Origin: Bacteroidales bacterium
Lineage (GTDB): Bacteria; Bacteroidota; Bacteroidia; Bacteroidales; UBA10428
Direction of reading: 5' to 3'
DNA: 64,000 nucleotides
Assembly: GCA_035299085.1 (NCBI GenBank)
Contig: DATGXG010000027.1
Span: forward strand, 1-64,000
Below the pieces are notes generated by a model that saw only the letters and a program-made list of their open reading frames with translations, was not told the origin of the DNA and made no database searches. Of this stretch, positions 25,592 through 35,049 are shown one piece after another; the first letter of the stretch is position 1, and each line of letters opens with the position of its first letter. A program made the position numbers and the translations under genes.

Positions 25592-25897
25592 ATGAAAATA
25601 ATTGCATACATACTTGCACTTTATGTATTTGTTCTGTCTGTCATGCCCTGTTCGCATGACCCGGAATGCAATCCATCACGGTACCTGACTGAACTGAATT
25701 CAGTTTCTCACCGGATCGATACGGATCATTGTTCTCCTTTCTGTAACTGCAACTGCTGTTCATCCCCGGTGGTCTATCAAAATATCGTGCTCCATTTCGA
25801 TTATTTTTCTTTTCAGGATAAACCTTATTTTTCTACTATCCAGGGAAAGGTCAAATCACACTTCATCTCATTCTGGCAACCGCCAAAAATAGGTTAA
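25592..25897 (+). CDS. Small cysteine-rich exported protein heading the efflux operon (DUF6660-like)
   Basis: The 101-residue protein has a hydrophobic N terminus (MKIIAYILALYVFVLSVMPC) and then nine cysteines, with a dense cluster HCSPFCNCNCC in the middle. Small proteins of this look are often found before CusA-type genes in Bacteroidota and are listed as DUF6660; this name is from memory. The cluster could bind copper or silver in the periplasm. The start at ATG 25592 is used, not the TTG at 25574. It is 60 bp from the RND pump gene on the same strand. Confidence 0.75.
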   Translation: MKIIAYILALYVFVLSVMPCSHDPECNPSRYLTELNSVSHRIDTDHCSPFCNCNCCSSPVVYQNIVLHFDYFSFQDKPYFSTIQGKVKSHFISFWQPPKIG

Positions 25898-25957
25898 TAC
25901 ATAAACCCGGCCGGTTCCGGGGCTATATCTCATTGTATTAATCCATCATTTTTTCAC

Positions 25958-28900
25958 ATGATTGAACGTGTTATTCATTTTTCGATAAGGAATAAATTCA
26001 TTATAGGTTTGTTCACCATTGCCCTGGTGTGTTGGGGCTCTTATTCACTATCACGGCTTCCGGTTGATGCCATTCCTGATATTACAAACAACCAGGTTCA
26101 GATCATAGCCATTGCTCCATCACTGGCTGTGCAGGAGGTAGAAAGTTTCATTACTTCACCTGTCGAAGTTGCCGTTTCGAGCATTCCTGATATTCTTGAA
26201 CTCAGATCCATTTCAAGGCTTGGCCTGTCGGTTGTGACTGTTGTATTTGACGACGACGTAGATGTATACTGGGCCAGGCAGCAATTGAATGAACGGTTGA
26301 AAGAGGCTGAAGAAAGTATACCGGAAGGAGTAGCTAAAATTGAACTGGCTCCGATTTCAACTGGTCTCGGAGAAATATACCAATATCGTTTGGCCGTGGC
26401 ACCCGGACTCGAATCTAAGTACAATCCAATGGAACTCCGAACGATCCAGGACTGGATTGTAAGGAGGCAAATGCTTGGTACACCCGGAGTGGCCGATATA
26501 AACAGTTACGGTGGTTTTGTAAAGCAATATGAAATTTCTGTAAATCCTGAAATACTTCGGGGCATGGATTTAACCCTCACCGATATCTTTGAGGCTCTTG
26601 AAAGGAATAATGAAAATACGGGCAGTGCCTATATTGATAAAAAACCTTCAGCTTATTTTATTCGTGGTATAGGTCTTGTTAAAAGCCTTGAGGATATTGA
26701 ACAAATTGTAGTTAAAACAACATCCTCCGGTCTTCCTGTTCTTATAAGGGATGTTGCACGTGTACAATTTGGCGCAGCCATACGATACGGTGCGTTTGTG
26801 GTGGATACTACCGAAGCCGTGGGTGGTGTAGTAATGATGCTGAAAGGGGCCAATGCTCATAAGGTTATCGACCAGGTACAGAGCAGAATTAAAATTATCC
26901 AGAAGAGTTTACCGGATGGCGTCTCCATTGAGCCCTATCTTAACCGAAGCGACCTTGTGGGGCGGGCCATTGGCACTGTATCTGAAAACCTGATCATTGG
27001 TGCACTGATCGTTGTTTTTGTACTCGTTTTGTTATTGGGTAATCTAAGGGCAGGCCTGATCGTGGCGTCCGTGATACCGCTAGCCATGCTCTTCGCTATT
27101 TCAATGATGAATCTTTTCGGGGTATCAGGAAACCTGATGAGCCTTGGAGCCATTGACTTCGGCTTGATTATCGATGGCGCCGTAATTATTGTCGAAAGCG
27201 TTGTGCACAGGATCACATTGAGCAAGCATCATCATCAGGGAATTGAAACACTTTCACAGGAACAAATGGATGAGAATGTTTTTGATTCGGCCCGGAAGAT
27301 GATGAGTTCTGCTACTTTCGGACAAATCATCATTCTGATCGTTTACCTTCCTATTATGGCATTGACCGGAATTGAAGGAAAAATGTTCCGGCCCATGGCA
27401 CAGGTTGTTGTATTTGCATTGCTTGGTGCAACCATCCTCTCACTTACCTATGTACCAATGGCTTCAGCATTATTCCTGAGTAAAAAAACAATTCATACAA
27501 GGAACATTTCCGATAAACTGATCGATTTATTCCACAGGGTTTTCAATCCTATAATCCGATATGCACTAAACCATAAACGATTGGTTTCGATTTCAGCTCT
27601 TATCCTTTTTATTATCAGCCTTTTCATTTTTTCAAAACTCGGAGGTGAATTCATTCCCCAGCTCGAAGAAGGGGACCTTGCAGCCGGGGTAATGACCTTG
27701 CAGGGAGGCTCCCTTTCAAACACAATTGAACAGGTTGAAAAAGCCAATAAAATTTTGCTCACGAACTTTCCTGAAATCAAACATGCAGTCTGCAAGATCG
27801 GTGCCGGTGAAATTCCTACCGACCCAACACCCATGGAAACAGGTGATTATATTATTACACTGAAACCGAAAAAAGAATGGACTTCAGCCAATAACAGGGA
27901 AGATCTTGTTGCATTAATGGAGGAAAAACTGGTAACCCTTGCGGGGGTAAAATTTGAATTTCAGCAGCCCATCCAGATGCGGTTTAATGAACTTATGACC
28001 GGTTCAAAACAGGATGTTGCAGTCAAACTATATGGTGATAAACTGGACGTCCTTGCGGAGAAGGCATCGGAAATAGAAAAACTCATTTTGAACATCAAAG
28101 GAGTGGAGGACATCAATGTCGAAAAAGTTACCGGACTTGCCCAGATCCAGGTTGAATTCAAAAGAGAAAGACTTGCCCAGTACGGCCTTTCAATTGATGA
28201 AGTAAACCGTTTGCTTAGGGCTGCTTTCGCGGGTAGTGAAGCCGGTGTTGTTTTCGATGAGGAAAAGCGTTTTGGTCTTGTTGTAAGGCTTGACAGGGAT
28301 TACAGGCAGAACCTGGAGGACGTGAAAAACCTTTCGGTTGGTATGCCCGGAGGAAACCAGATACCTTTTGAACAACTCGCTGATATCACTATAAAATCGG
28401 GACCTGCACAGGTTTCTCGTGAACATGCCAATCGGCGGATAACGGTTGGTTTTAATGTAAGGAACCGGGATGTGCAAACGGTTATTAATGAAGTTTCGGA
28501 TATAATTGACAGGAAAATCTCGCTTCCTTCAGGGTACTATATCTCCTACGGCGGCCAGTTTCAGAACCTTCAGGCAGCTAAAAACCGCCTTGCCATTGCA
28601 GTGCCTGTTGCTTTGCTTCTCATCTTTGTCCTTTTATACTTCACATTCAATTCTTTAAAGCAAACCGTCCTGATTTACACGGCTGTTCCCCTTTCTGCTA
28701 TCGGAGGTATCTTTGCCCTTTGGATTCGGGGTATGAATTTTTCAATTTCTGCAGGTGTCGGTTTTATAGCGTTGTTTGGAGTCGCTGTTTTAAATGGTAT
28801 TGTACTAATCGCTGAATTCAACAGACTGGAAAAGGAAGGTATAGCCGATATCACCGAAAGAGTATTAAAAGGACTTCATACCCGGTTACGGCCCGTTATA

Positions 28901-30340
28901 ATGACTGCTGCTGTAGCCTCACTGGGTTTCATGCCTATGGCAATCTCAACATCTGCCGGTGCTGAAGTTCAGAAACCTTTGGCCACCGTTGTCATAGGCG
29001 GGTTGATCACTGCTACTTTCCTTACACTGGTTATTCTTCCTGTGTTCTATATTATGCTCTCGCGGTTCTCACTAAAAATAAAATTAAGAGGAAAATCTTC
29101 AGGAATGGCTTCCTTTCTTATCCTTTTGCTTTTAGCAACTTTTATAAACAATAGTTTACGAGCCCAGGAAAAGATAAATGAAAAACAAGCGGTTGAGATA
29201 GCCTTGAATAACAACCTGGAAATCAAAGGTTCAACATATGAAACACAAGCATTGAAAGCATTGCGAGGCTCTTCATGGGATATACCAAAAACAGAAGTGG
29301 AAGCGCAGTATGGACAGTTCAATTCATATGATAAGGATAACAGTATATCGGTGAGTCAGTCGTTTTCATTTCCCTCGCTCTACATAAACCAGGACAAACT
29401 CGCCGGTGCAAATTACAGGAGCGGTCAATGGCTGCTTAAAGACAAAGAGATTGAAATAGCAGCACAGGTCAGACAGGTATACTGGCAAATCGCTTACCTG
29501 TATTCCAAGCAAAAGCTCCTGCTATACCAGGACAGCCTGTTTGCAGGATTTCTGCGCGCAGCGGAATTAAAGGCCAACTCAGGAGAAACCAACCGACTTG
29601 AAATGATCAATGCGCGTTCGCAGAGCCTTGAAATCAGGAATAACCTGAACAAGGTATCAACTGATCTGATGACCTACAATCAGCGACTGATGATACTTCT
29701 CAATTCTGACAAACCTTTGGTAATAGCTGATTCAGCAATTACAATCATAACTATTGTAAGAACAGATTCAGGTGGAATTGAAAACAATCCGAAAATTGCC
29801 TACATGCAGGAACAAGTACAGGTTGCCCGTATGCAGAAAAAAGTTGAGAACAGCCGGATTATGCCTGATTTAAGCATTGGCTGGTTCAGCCAGACTATGA
29901 AAGGCACCCAGGATGTGAACGGAATTCCAAGGGAATTTGGTCCCGGTGACCGTTTCACAGGTTTTCAGGCAGGTATTTCAATTCCTCTTTGGTTTGTGCC
30001 CTGGGTATCTCAGGCAAAAGCCGCTAAACTAAGGCAACAGGCTGCCGAGGTAAATGCTGAATCATATCGGAAAACAATTTCGGATCATTTAGTAATGCTT
30101 GAGAATGATTATAAAAAATTCTCAGCTACAATCAGATACTATGAAAATCAGGCAATCCCTGAGGCAGACCTGATCATTGATCAGGCTTCACGCAGTTATC
30201 GCGCGGGGGCAATGGATTACAATGATTACATCATGAATCTGAACAGGGCGCTAACAATCCGGCACAGTTATCTTGATGCAATGAATGAACTGAATCAGAC
30301 CCTTATCAATCTTGATTATATAACAGGAAAAGAATTTTAA
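25958..30340 (+). CDS. cusA: CusA/CzcA-type heavy-metal RND pump fused to a TolC-like outer membrane factor
   Basis: Residues 1-~1040 are a heavy-metal efflux RND pump with twelve membrane segments, two large periplasmic loops and the family signature DFGLIIDGAVIIVE (about residues 398-411) holding the proton-relay acids. After the last membrane helix comes a hydrophobic, signal-like stretch (MASFLILLLLATFINN, about residue 1050) and then a ~390-residue TolC/CusC-type domain of coiled helices up to the C terminus. One chain thus supplies the inner membrane pump and the outer membrane channel. Such fusions are known in Bacteroidota. The adaptor gene follows 13 bp later. Which metal is moved (copper, silver, zinc, cobalt) is not certain; the copper ATPase and cysteine-rich protein nearby favour copper. 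Confidence 0.93.
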   Translation: MIERVIHFSIRNKFIIGLFTIALVCWGSYSLSRLPVDAIPDITNNQVQIIAIAPSLAVQEVESFITSPVEVAVSSIPDILELRSISRLGLSVVTVVFDDDVDVYWARQQLNERLKEAEESIPEGVAKIELAPISTGLGEIYQYRLAVAPGLESKYNPMELRTIQDWIVRRQMLGTPGVADINSYGGFVKQYEISVNPEILRGMDLTLTDIFEALERNNENTGSAYIDKKPSAYFIRGIGLVKSLEDIEQIVVKTTSSGLPVLIRDVARVQFGAAIRYGAFVVDTTEAVGGVVMMLKGANAHKVIDQVQSRIKIIQKSLPDGVSIEPYLNRSDLVGRAIGTVSENLIIGALIVVFVLVLLLGNLRAGLIVASVIPLAMLFAISMMNLFGVSGNLMSLGAIDFGLIIDGAVIIVESVVHRITLSKHHHQGIETLSQEQMDENVFDSARKMMSSATFGQIIILIVYLPIMALTGIEGKMFRPMAQVVVFALLGATILSLTYVPMASALFLSKKTIHTRNISDKLIDLFHRVFNPIIRYALNHKRLVSISALILFIISLFIFSKLGGEFIPQLEEGDLAAGVMTLQGGSLSNTIEQVEKANKILLTNFPEIKHAVCKIGAGEIPTDPTPMETGDYIITLKPKKEWTSANNREDLVALMEEKLVTLAGVKFEFQQPIQMRFNELMTGSKQDVAVKLYGDKLDVLAEKASEIEKLILNIKGVEDINVEKVTGLAQIQVEFKRERLAQYGLSIDEVNRLLRAAFAGSEAGVVFDEEKRFGLVVRLDRDYRQNLEDVKNLSVGMPGGNQIPFEQLADITIKSGPAQVSREHANRRITVGFNVRNRDVQTVINEVSDIIDRKISLPSGYYISYGGQFQNLQAAKNRLAIAVPVALLLIFVLLYFTFNSLKQTVLIYTAVPLSAIGGIFALWIRGMNFSISAGVGFIALFGVAVLNGIVLIAEFNRLEKEGIADITERVLKGLHTRLRPVIMTAAVASLGFMPMAISTSAGAEVQKPLATVVIGGLITATFLTLVILPVFYIMLSRFSLKIKLRGKSSGMASFLILLLLATFINNSLRAQEKINEKQAVEIALNNNLEIKGSTYETQALKALRGSSWDIPKTEVEAQYGQFNSYDKDNSISVSQSFSFPSLYINQDKLAGANYRSGQWLLKDKEIEIAAQVRQVYWQIAYLYSKQKLLLYQDSLFAGFLRAAELKANSGETNRLEMINARSQSLEIRNNLNKVSTDLMTYNQRLMILLNSDKPLVIADSAITIITIVRTDSGGIENNPKIAYMQEQVQVARMQKKVENSRIMPDLSIGWFSQTMKGTQDVNGIPREFGPGDRFTGFQAGISIPLWFVPWVSQAKAAKLRQQAAEVNAESYRKTISDHLVMLENDYKKFSATIRYYENQAIPEADLIIDQASRSYRAGAMDYNDYIMNLNRALTIRHSYLDAMNELNQTLINLDYITGKEF

Positions 30341-30353
30341 TTGAATAATTTAC

Positions 30354-31529
30354 ATGATCATGAATAAGTATTTGAATTTTATATTGGTATGTTCTATCAT
30401 CCTTCAGTTTTCATGCAAGCAACGGAAGGCAGTTGAAAGTGTTGCCGAAGAAGTTTTGCCTGAAGATGTGGTGGAAATGCGTGATGACCAGATTAAGCTT
30501 GCAGGAATTGAAATCGGTGCCATTGAATACAGGTCAGTGAGCAGTACAATAAAAGTTAGTGGAATAGTAACGGCTTCACCCCAAAATTCGGCCACCATCT
30601 GTATGCCTATGGGCGGTTTTGTTAAAAGTACTTCAATGGTTGCCGGAAATGCCATAAAGAAAGGACAGACACTTGCCGTTCTTGAAAACCAGGAGTACAT
30701 TGACCTTCAGCAAAATTACCTTGATACAAAGAATAAATTCGAGTTTGCAGAAAACGAATACAAACGGCACAATGAGCTTTACAAAGAAGATGTGTATTCA
30801 AGGCAAAACGTCCAGCAGGTAACTTCGGAGTATAAAAGCCTCATGGCTCAGCTTAAGGCATATGAACAAAAGCTTTCTCTTATCGGAATTCATGCAGCTG
30901 ATCTGCACGAAGACAATATAAGCAGTTCTGTGGCATTAACAGCTCCCATTTCCGGATACATTAAATCGGTTAATATTAATCTCGGCAAGTATGTATCACC
31001 TTCCGACGTACTGTTCGAAATAGTAAACACTGACAACCTGCTTCTTGAGCTTACTCTATTTGATAAAGACGCTGATAAAGTTAACCTCGGGCAGAACATC
31101 CGGTTTTCCATCAATAATGAATCCGAACAACATACAGCTGCCATTTACCAGACAGGCAAATCAATAGGAACTGACAAAACCTATAAAGTATACGCAACTG
31201 TCAAAGGTTCATGTAAAAACGTAATTCCGGGAATGTATGTGAATGCCCTTATCGAAACCTCCGGAAACAAAGTTGCTGCCCTGCCCTCTGAGGCTATTGT
31301 AAACTTTGATGATAAGGACTATATCTTTGTTTTTGATAAGGATAAGGTTGAAGATGGCAAACCTTTTTGTGAATATAAAATGATAGAGGTACATAAGGGT
31401 TCGACCGAAAACGGTTTTACAGAAGTTCAGCTTCCTGAAAATTTTAATATCCAGACGAGTAAAATTGTAATAAAGGGTGCATACAACCTGCTATCGGCCA
31501 AAAAAAATGCGGGCGAAATGGCATGTTGA
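30354..31529 (+). CDS. cusB: RND efflux periplasmic adaptor (CusB/CzcB family) lipoprotein
   Basis: A membrane fusion protein of 391 residues. The N terminus is a lipoprotein signal with lipobox LQFSC. The barrel-sandwich halves are recognisable (VSGIVTASPQNSATICMPMGGFV and SSVALTAPISGYIKSVNINLG), separated by a helical hairpin (residues ~120-175), and a beta-barrel and a C-terminal domain follow. It should link the pump part to the outer membrane part of the fused transporter. Two possible ATGs lie 6 bp apart at the start. Confidence 0.93.
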   Translation: MIMNKYLNFILVCSIILQFSCKQRKAVESVAEEVLPEDVVEMRDDQIKLAGIEIGAIEYRSVSSTIKVSGIVTASPQNSATICMPMGGFVKSTSMVAGNAIKKGQTLAVLENQEYIDLQQNYLDTKNKFEFAENEYKRHNELYKEDVYSRQNVQQVTSEYKSLMAQLKAYEQKLSLIGIHAADLHEDNISSSVALTAPISGYIKSVNINLGKYVSPSDVLFEIVNTDNLLLELTLFDKDADKVNLGQNIRFSINNESEQHTAAIYQTGKSIGTDKTYKVYATVKGSCKNVIPGMYVNALIETSGNKVAALPSEAIVNFDDKDYIFVFDKDKVEDGKPFCEYKMIEVHKGSTENGFTEVQLPENFNIQTSKIVIKGAYNLLSAKKNAGEMAC

Positions 31530-31575
31530 TTATATTTGGATATATTTGTAAGGAGAACTTAAATCAGACACTGAC

Positions 31576-32295
31576 TTGACAGCTGACCTCACCATTTTAT
31601 TAATAACTGCGGCATCTATAGGATTCATGCATACGCTTACAGGTCCTGATCATTACCTGCCGTTTATAGTTATGGGGAAAGCCAGGAACTGGAAAACAGC
31701 TAAAACACTGGGCATTACCTTTTTATGCGGACTTGGACATGTGGGTAGTTCGATTCTTATCGGTGCAATTGGCATTATCCTGGGTCTGGGAGTAAAAAAG
31801 CTTGTTATTTTTGAGTCGTTCAGAGGTAACATTGCTGCCTGGGCATTTATTGCCTTCGGCTTTATCTACTTCATCTGGGGTCTTTGGAAAGCAAGGAAAG
31901 ATAACCCTCATAATCATCTCCATATTCACCATAATGGATCCATACATGTGCATGAACATCATCACTCACCGGTTCTTACGCATAACCATGAACACCCGCA
32001 GCCAAAACCGGTAAACCTTACCCCCTGGATACTTTTCACCATTTTTGTTCTTGGCCCCTGTGAACCATTGATCCCTCTGCTGATGTATCCTGCGGCTGAA
32101 ATTCATACAGGAGCAATTGCAATGGTTGCCGGTGTTTTCTCAGCGATAACAATCGTAACCATGATGGGAATTGTAATTCTGACGTTGCAAGGCATTAACT
32201 TCCTGCCGATGAAAGCTTTTGAGAAATATATGCATGCAATTGCCGGAGCTGCCATCTGTCTCAGCGGTCTTGCCATTGTATTCCTCGGATTATAG
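31576..32295 (+). CDS. Membrane protein with GPDH motif and histidine-rich loop (NixA/TauE-like)
   Basis: Six or so membrane segments in 239 residues. The first carries MHTLTGPDHYLP, similar to the HX4DH metal motif of nickel/cobalt permeases, and a later one has LGPCEPLIPLL. The loop between helices three and four is rich in histidine (HNHLHIHHNGSIHVHEHHH). It may move or sense a transition metal, probably as the last gene of the efflux operon. The start is uncertain: the TTG at 31576 keeps the first helix whole and is the only early start in frame, while the next ATG (31627) would cut into the helix. Confidence 0.75.
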   Translation: MTADLTILLITAASIGFMHTLTGPDHYLPFIVMGKARNWKTAKTLGITFLCGLGHVGSSILIGAIGIILGLGVKKLVIFESFRGNIAAWAFIAFGFIYFIWGLWKARKDNPHNHLHIHHNGSIHVHEHHHSPVLTHNHEHPQPKPVNLTPWILFTIFVLGPCEPLIPLLMYPAAEIHTGAIAMVAGVFSAITIVTMMGIVILTLQGINFLPMKAFEKYMHAIAGAAICLSGLAIVFLGL

Positions 32296-32376
32296 TATAT
32301 CAGCATTCACAAAGTCCGATTTCAGTTTACAACATTAACAACTTGTTTCTGTTGATTCAGGTAAATGTTATAAGTA

Positions 32377-33105
32377 ATGCCTGAGGGCCCGACTGTTGTC
32401 ATACTTAAGGAAGAAGTGCAGCCGTTTGCCGGGAAGACGGTTATTGAAGCTGCAGGTAATTCTAAAATACCGTTGGGAACGATTCAGGGTCAGACAATCA
32501 GGCAATTTAAAAGTTGGGGTAAGCACTTCCTGATCTGTTTTAACGGTTTTGCGCTCCGGGTTCATTTCCTGATGTGGGGATCTTACAGGATTAATGTGGA
32601 AAGACAACTTGCCCCCAGGTTAAAACTTGTATTTGAAAACGGCTTTGTTTGCTTTTATTCATGCGCTATCCGCTTCATTGACCGGGATCCTGAGACAATT
32701 TATGATTTTTCCTCCGATGTGATGAGTGATACATGGGATACGGAAAAAGCCAGGGCAAAAGTCACAACCCATCATGAATCCCTTGTCTGTGACGTCCTTC
32801 TTGACCAGGAAATATTTTCAGGAGTAGGAAATATAATTAAAAACGAGGTTTTGTACAGGATAAAAGTTCATCCGGAATCGCAAACAGGAAAAATCCCGTC
32901 AAATAAAATTGATGAACTGGTTAAGGAAGCAAGAAACTATAGTTTTGATTTTTACGAATGGAAAAAAAAGTTCGAATTGAAAAAGCACTGGCTTGCGCAC
33001 AACAGGAAGGTTTGTGTCCGTTGTAACCTGCCTCTTGTAAGAAGGCACACAGGATTAAAAAACAGGAGGAGTTTCTTTTGCGGAAATTGCCAGGTATTAT
33101 ATTAA
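32377..33105 (+). CDS. nei: Fpg/Nei-family DNA glycosylase
   Basis: A base-excision repair enzyme that removes oxidised bases and cuts the strand. The protein starts MPEGPT, so the catalytic N-terminal proline and the glutamate after it are present. SWGKHFLICF contains the conserved lysine, and the helix-two-turn-helix is in EIFSGVGNIIKNEVLY. The C-terminal zinc finger has CVRC and CGNC. MPEGP is closer to endonuclease VIII (Nei) than to Fpg (MPELP), so I name it nei with some doubt. Length is 242 residues, slightly short. Confidence 0.9.
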   Translation: MPEGPTVVILKEEVQPFAGKTVIEAAGNSKIPLGTIQGQTIRQFKSWGKHFLICFNGFALRVHFLMWGSYRINVERQLAPRLKLVFENGFVCFYSCAIRFIDRDPETIYDFSSDVMSDTWDTEKARAKVTTHHESLVCDVLLDQEIFSGVGNIIKNEVLYRIKVHPESQTGKIPSNKIDELVKEARNYSFDFYEWKKKFELKKHWLAHNRKVCVRCNLPLVRRHTGLKNRRSFFCGNCQVLY

Positions 33106-33166
33106 ACTTTCATGCGCTCTGCTTGTTTTCCAAAGTATACAGCAGTAAAACTAAATATAATACGTT

Positions 33167-33448
33167 ATGGAAACAATGGAAAAAAACATCAAATCCAAGA
33201 TGGATCAGATTAATCCCGAAAAGAAAGAAGGACGCTTAGCTGAAGCCATTGAGGAACAAACTGCAAAACTGCCTTCTGACCTTTTCCTTTGGGCTTCGCT
33301 CGGATCAATGGCCGTTTCATTAACTCTCAAGGCAATCAGAAGGGATGAGCAGGCTTTATTTGTTGGCCTTTGGGCTCCGGCATTCCTGCTTTTCGGAATA
33401 TATAACAAGCTGGTGAAACAACTCGGGCATGACTCTGAATCTGAATAG
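33167..33448 (+). CDS. Small membrane protein, 93 residues
   Basis: A charged cytoplasmic N-terminal half (many Lys and Glu) is followed by two hydrophobic segments (LFLWASLGSMAVSLTLKAI and ALFVGLWAPAFLLFGIYN) and a short acidic tail. No family is recognised. A second ATG at 33176 is possible. It lies 61 bp after the glycosylase gene and is followed at once by a repeat array. Confidence 0.7.
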   Translation: METMEKNIKSKMDQINPEKKEGRLAEAIEEQTAKLPSDLFLWASLGSMAVSLTLKAIRRDEQALFVGLWAPAFLLFGIYNKLVKQLGHDSESE

Positions 33449-33456
33449 AGTTCAGG

Positions 33457-33586
33457 GATCAGTAATCGGTAAATCAGTAATCAGTGATCGGTAATCAGTG
33501 ATCGGTAATCGGTGATCGGTAATGGCTAGTGAAATACTGAATACCGATTACTGAATACCGATTAACGATTAACGAATACTTAATAC
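33457..33586. repeat. Inverted pair of heptamer arrays between convergent genes
   Basis: The left array (33457-33524) has about nine 7-bp units of the form RGTRATC, such as AGTAATC and GGTGATC. The right array (33534-33586) has units ACTGAAT, ACCGATT and AACGATT, mostly the reverse complement. The right part includes GAATACCGATTAACGATTA (33553-33571), close to the core seen near dinB and dnaE. The array touches the mlaD stop codon. A folded transcript could act as a terminator for both genes. Confidence 0.9.
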
Positions 33587-34312
33587 CTATTTTTCCTCTT
33601 TCTTTTTGGCTCTTTCCTCCTGTATACTGTCTCGCTTAGCCTGTCTTTCTTTCTTGTTAAAGTATCCTCTCAGGAGTATATTTCGTTTGGCGGCCTCCAT
33701 GTTTTCATTGAGGCCTTTTGTACTCTTTTTAAGATTTACTACCATATCACTCAGATTCTGAGAAATGACAGAATCCTGTATTAGCCTTCCAAGGGTTCCT
33801 TCACCGTTATTTATGCGAACCATAATTTCAGCAAGTTGCCCTGAAATGATTTTAAAGTTATCTGCAGTCACTGATAAACTGGATATTATGGCGTCAGTTT
33901 CAATGGGCTCAGCGGATGCCAGCACGTATCCATTCCTTGCGAACGGAGAATCCGAACTCCCCTGGTTAATTGTAAGGATCCTGTCTCCGATTATTCCTTC
34001 GGATCCAATCGTTACAAGGCAATCGGTTTTTATAAAAGGCTGAAGGTTTTTTTTAAGGACCATATCCACCTGGACTGTTGTATCGTTGACGATTACAATA
34101 TTTCCTATTGATCCTATATTGATTCCGGAAAACCTCACATTGTTGCCTACTTCGAGGCCGCTTACATTACGAAACGTGGTGGAAAGCCTGTAAACCGGAT
34201 TGAAAATATTCTTTTGTCTTCCGATCAGAAAGATGGCAACGACAAAAAGGATCAGTCCAACCAGAATAAAAGCACCCAGCCTTAGCATATAAGATTCTGA
34301 TTTATTGTTCAT
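33587..34312 (-). CDS. mlaD: MlaD-type MCE-domain lipid-binding protein
   Basis: One N-terminal membrane segment (LGAFILVGLILFVVAIFLIG) is followed by a single MCE domain (residues ~35-125; STTFRNVSGLEVGNNVRFSG, ILTINQGSS) and a helical C-terminal part with a charged tail rich in Lys and Glu. This is the periplasmic lipid-handling subunit of a Mla-type ABC transporter, which moves phospholipids between the membranes. It is the third gene of the mlaE-mlaF-mlaD set, 5 bp after mlaF. Confidence 0.92.
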   Translation of the reverse strand: MNNKSESYMLRLGAFILVGLILFVVAIFLIGRQKNIFNPVYRLSTTFRNVSGLEVGNNVRFSGINIGSIGNIVIVNDTTVQVDMVLKKNLQPFIKTDCLVTIGSEGIIGDRILTINQGSSDSPFARNGYVLASAEPIETDAIISSLSVTADNFKIISGQLAEIMVRINNGEGTLGRLIQDSVISQNLSDMVVNLKKSTKGLNENMEAAKRNILLRGYFNKKERQAKRDSIQEERAKKKEEK

Positions 34313-34317
34313 TATCC

Positions 34318-35049
34318 TTATTTAAAAAATGATTTTATAAAGTCATCTGTCGAATTTTCAAATAGTGCAAAGTCACCTTCGCTGTATACCTTGCCCTGGT
34401 TGAGCATAATAACCCTGTCAGCCGTTTTGCGGGCACATGAAATATCATGTGTAATGATCATGGATGAAGTTTTATATTTTTCTTTCACATCATTGATAAG
34501 CTGGCTGATTTCATCTGTTGTGGCGGGGTCCAATCCGGTAGTCGGCTCATCATAAAGCATTATTCGTGGCTCCACTACAATTGTGCGTGCAAGGCTTACC
34601 CGTTTTCTCATTCCCCCTGATAATTCAGAAGGCATTTTATCATGCGTCCCTTTCAGACCAACATTTTCAAGTGCTGAATTTATCTTTTCATCCACTTCAC
34701 CATCATCCAGGTTCTTTTGGATGCGTCTCAGATGAAATTCAAGATTTTCTTTTACAGTCATTGAATCGTACAAGGCACCTCCCTGGAATAAGAAGCCGAT
34801 TTTTTTGCGCACTTCAGCCAGTTCATCATCACCCAGTGTTGCGACATCCTGACCGAAAACCTCAATAATTCCTCCATCCGGAACGAGTAAACCTATGATA
34901 CATTTTATGAGAACGGATTTACCGCAACCTGACTTTCCCATTACAACAAGATTCTCTCCGTCATTCAACCGAAGCGTAATATCCTTAAGGATTTCCTGGT
35001 GATCAAAACCGATCCTCAGATTCTTAATATTTATAACTGATTGATTCAT
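34318..35049 (-). CDS. mlaF: Mla-type ABC transporter ATP-binding protein
   Basis: The ATPase has Walker A GKSGCGKSV, Q-loop FLFQGGALYDSMTV, signature LSGGMRKRV, Walker B IMLYDEPTTGLD and the switch histidine in ITHD. The GALYDSMTV segment is typical of the MlaF/Ttg2A group. It overlaps the permease gene by 4 bp and precedes mlaD. It powers lipid transport from the cytoplasmic side. Confidence 0.95.
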   Translation of the reverse strand: MNQSVINIKNLRIGFDHQEILKDITLRLNDGENLVVMGKSGCGKSVLIKCIIGLLVPDGGIIEVFGQDVATLGDDELAEVRKKIGFLFQGGALYDSMTVKENLEFHLRRIQKNLDDGEVDEKINSALENVGLKGTHDKMPSELSGGMRKRVSLARTIVVEPRIMLYDEPTTGLDPATTDEISQLINDVKEKYKTSSMIITHDISCARKTADRVIMLNQGKVYSEGDFALFENSTDDFIKSFFK

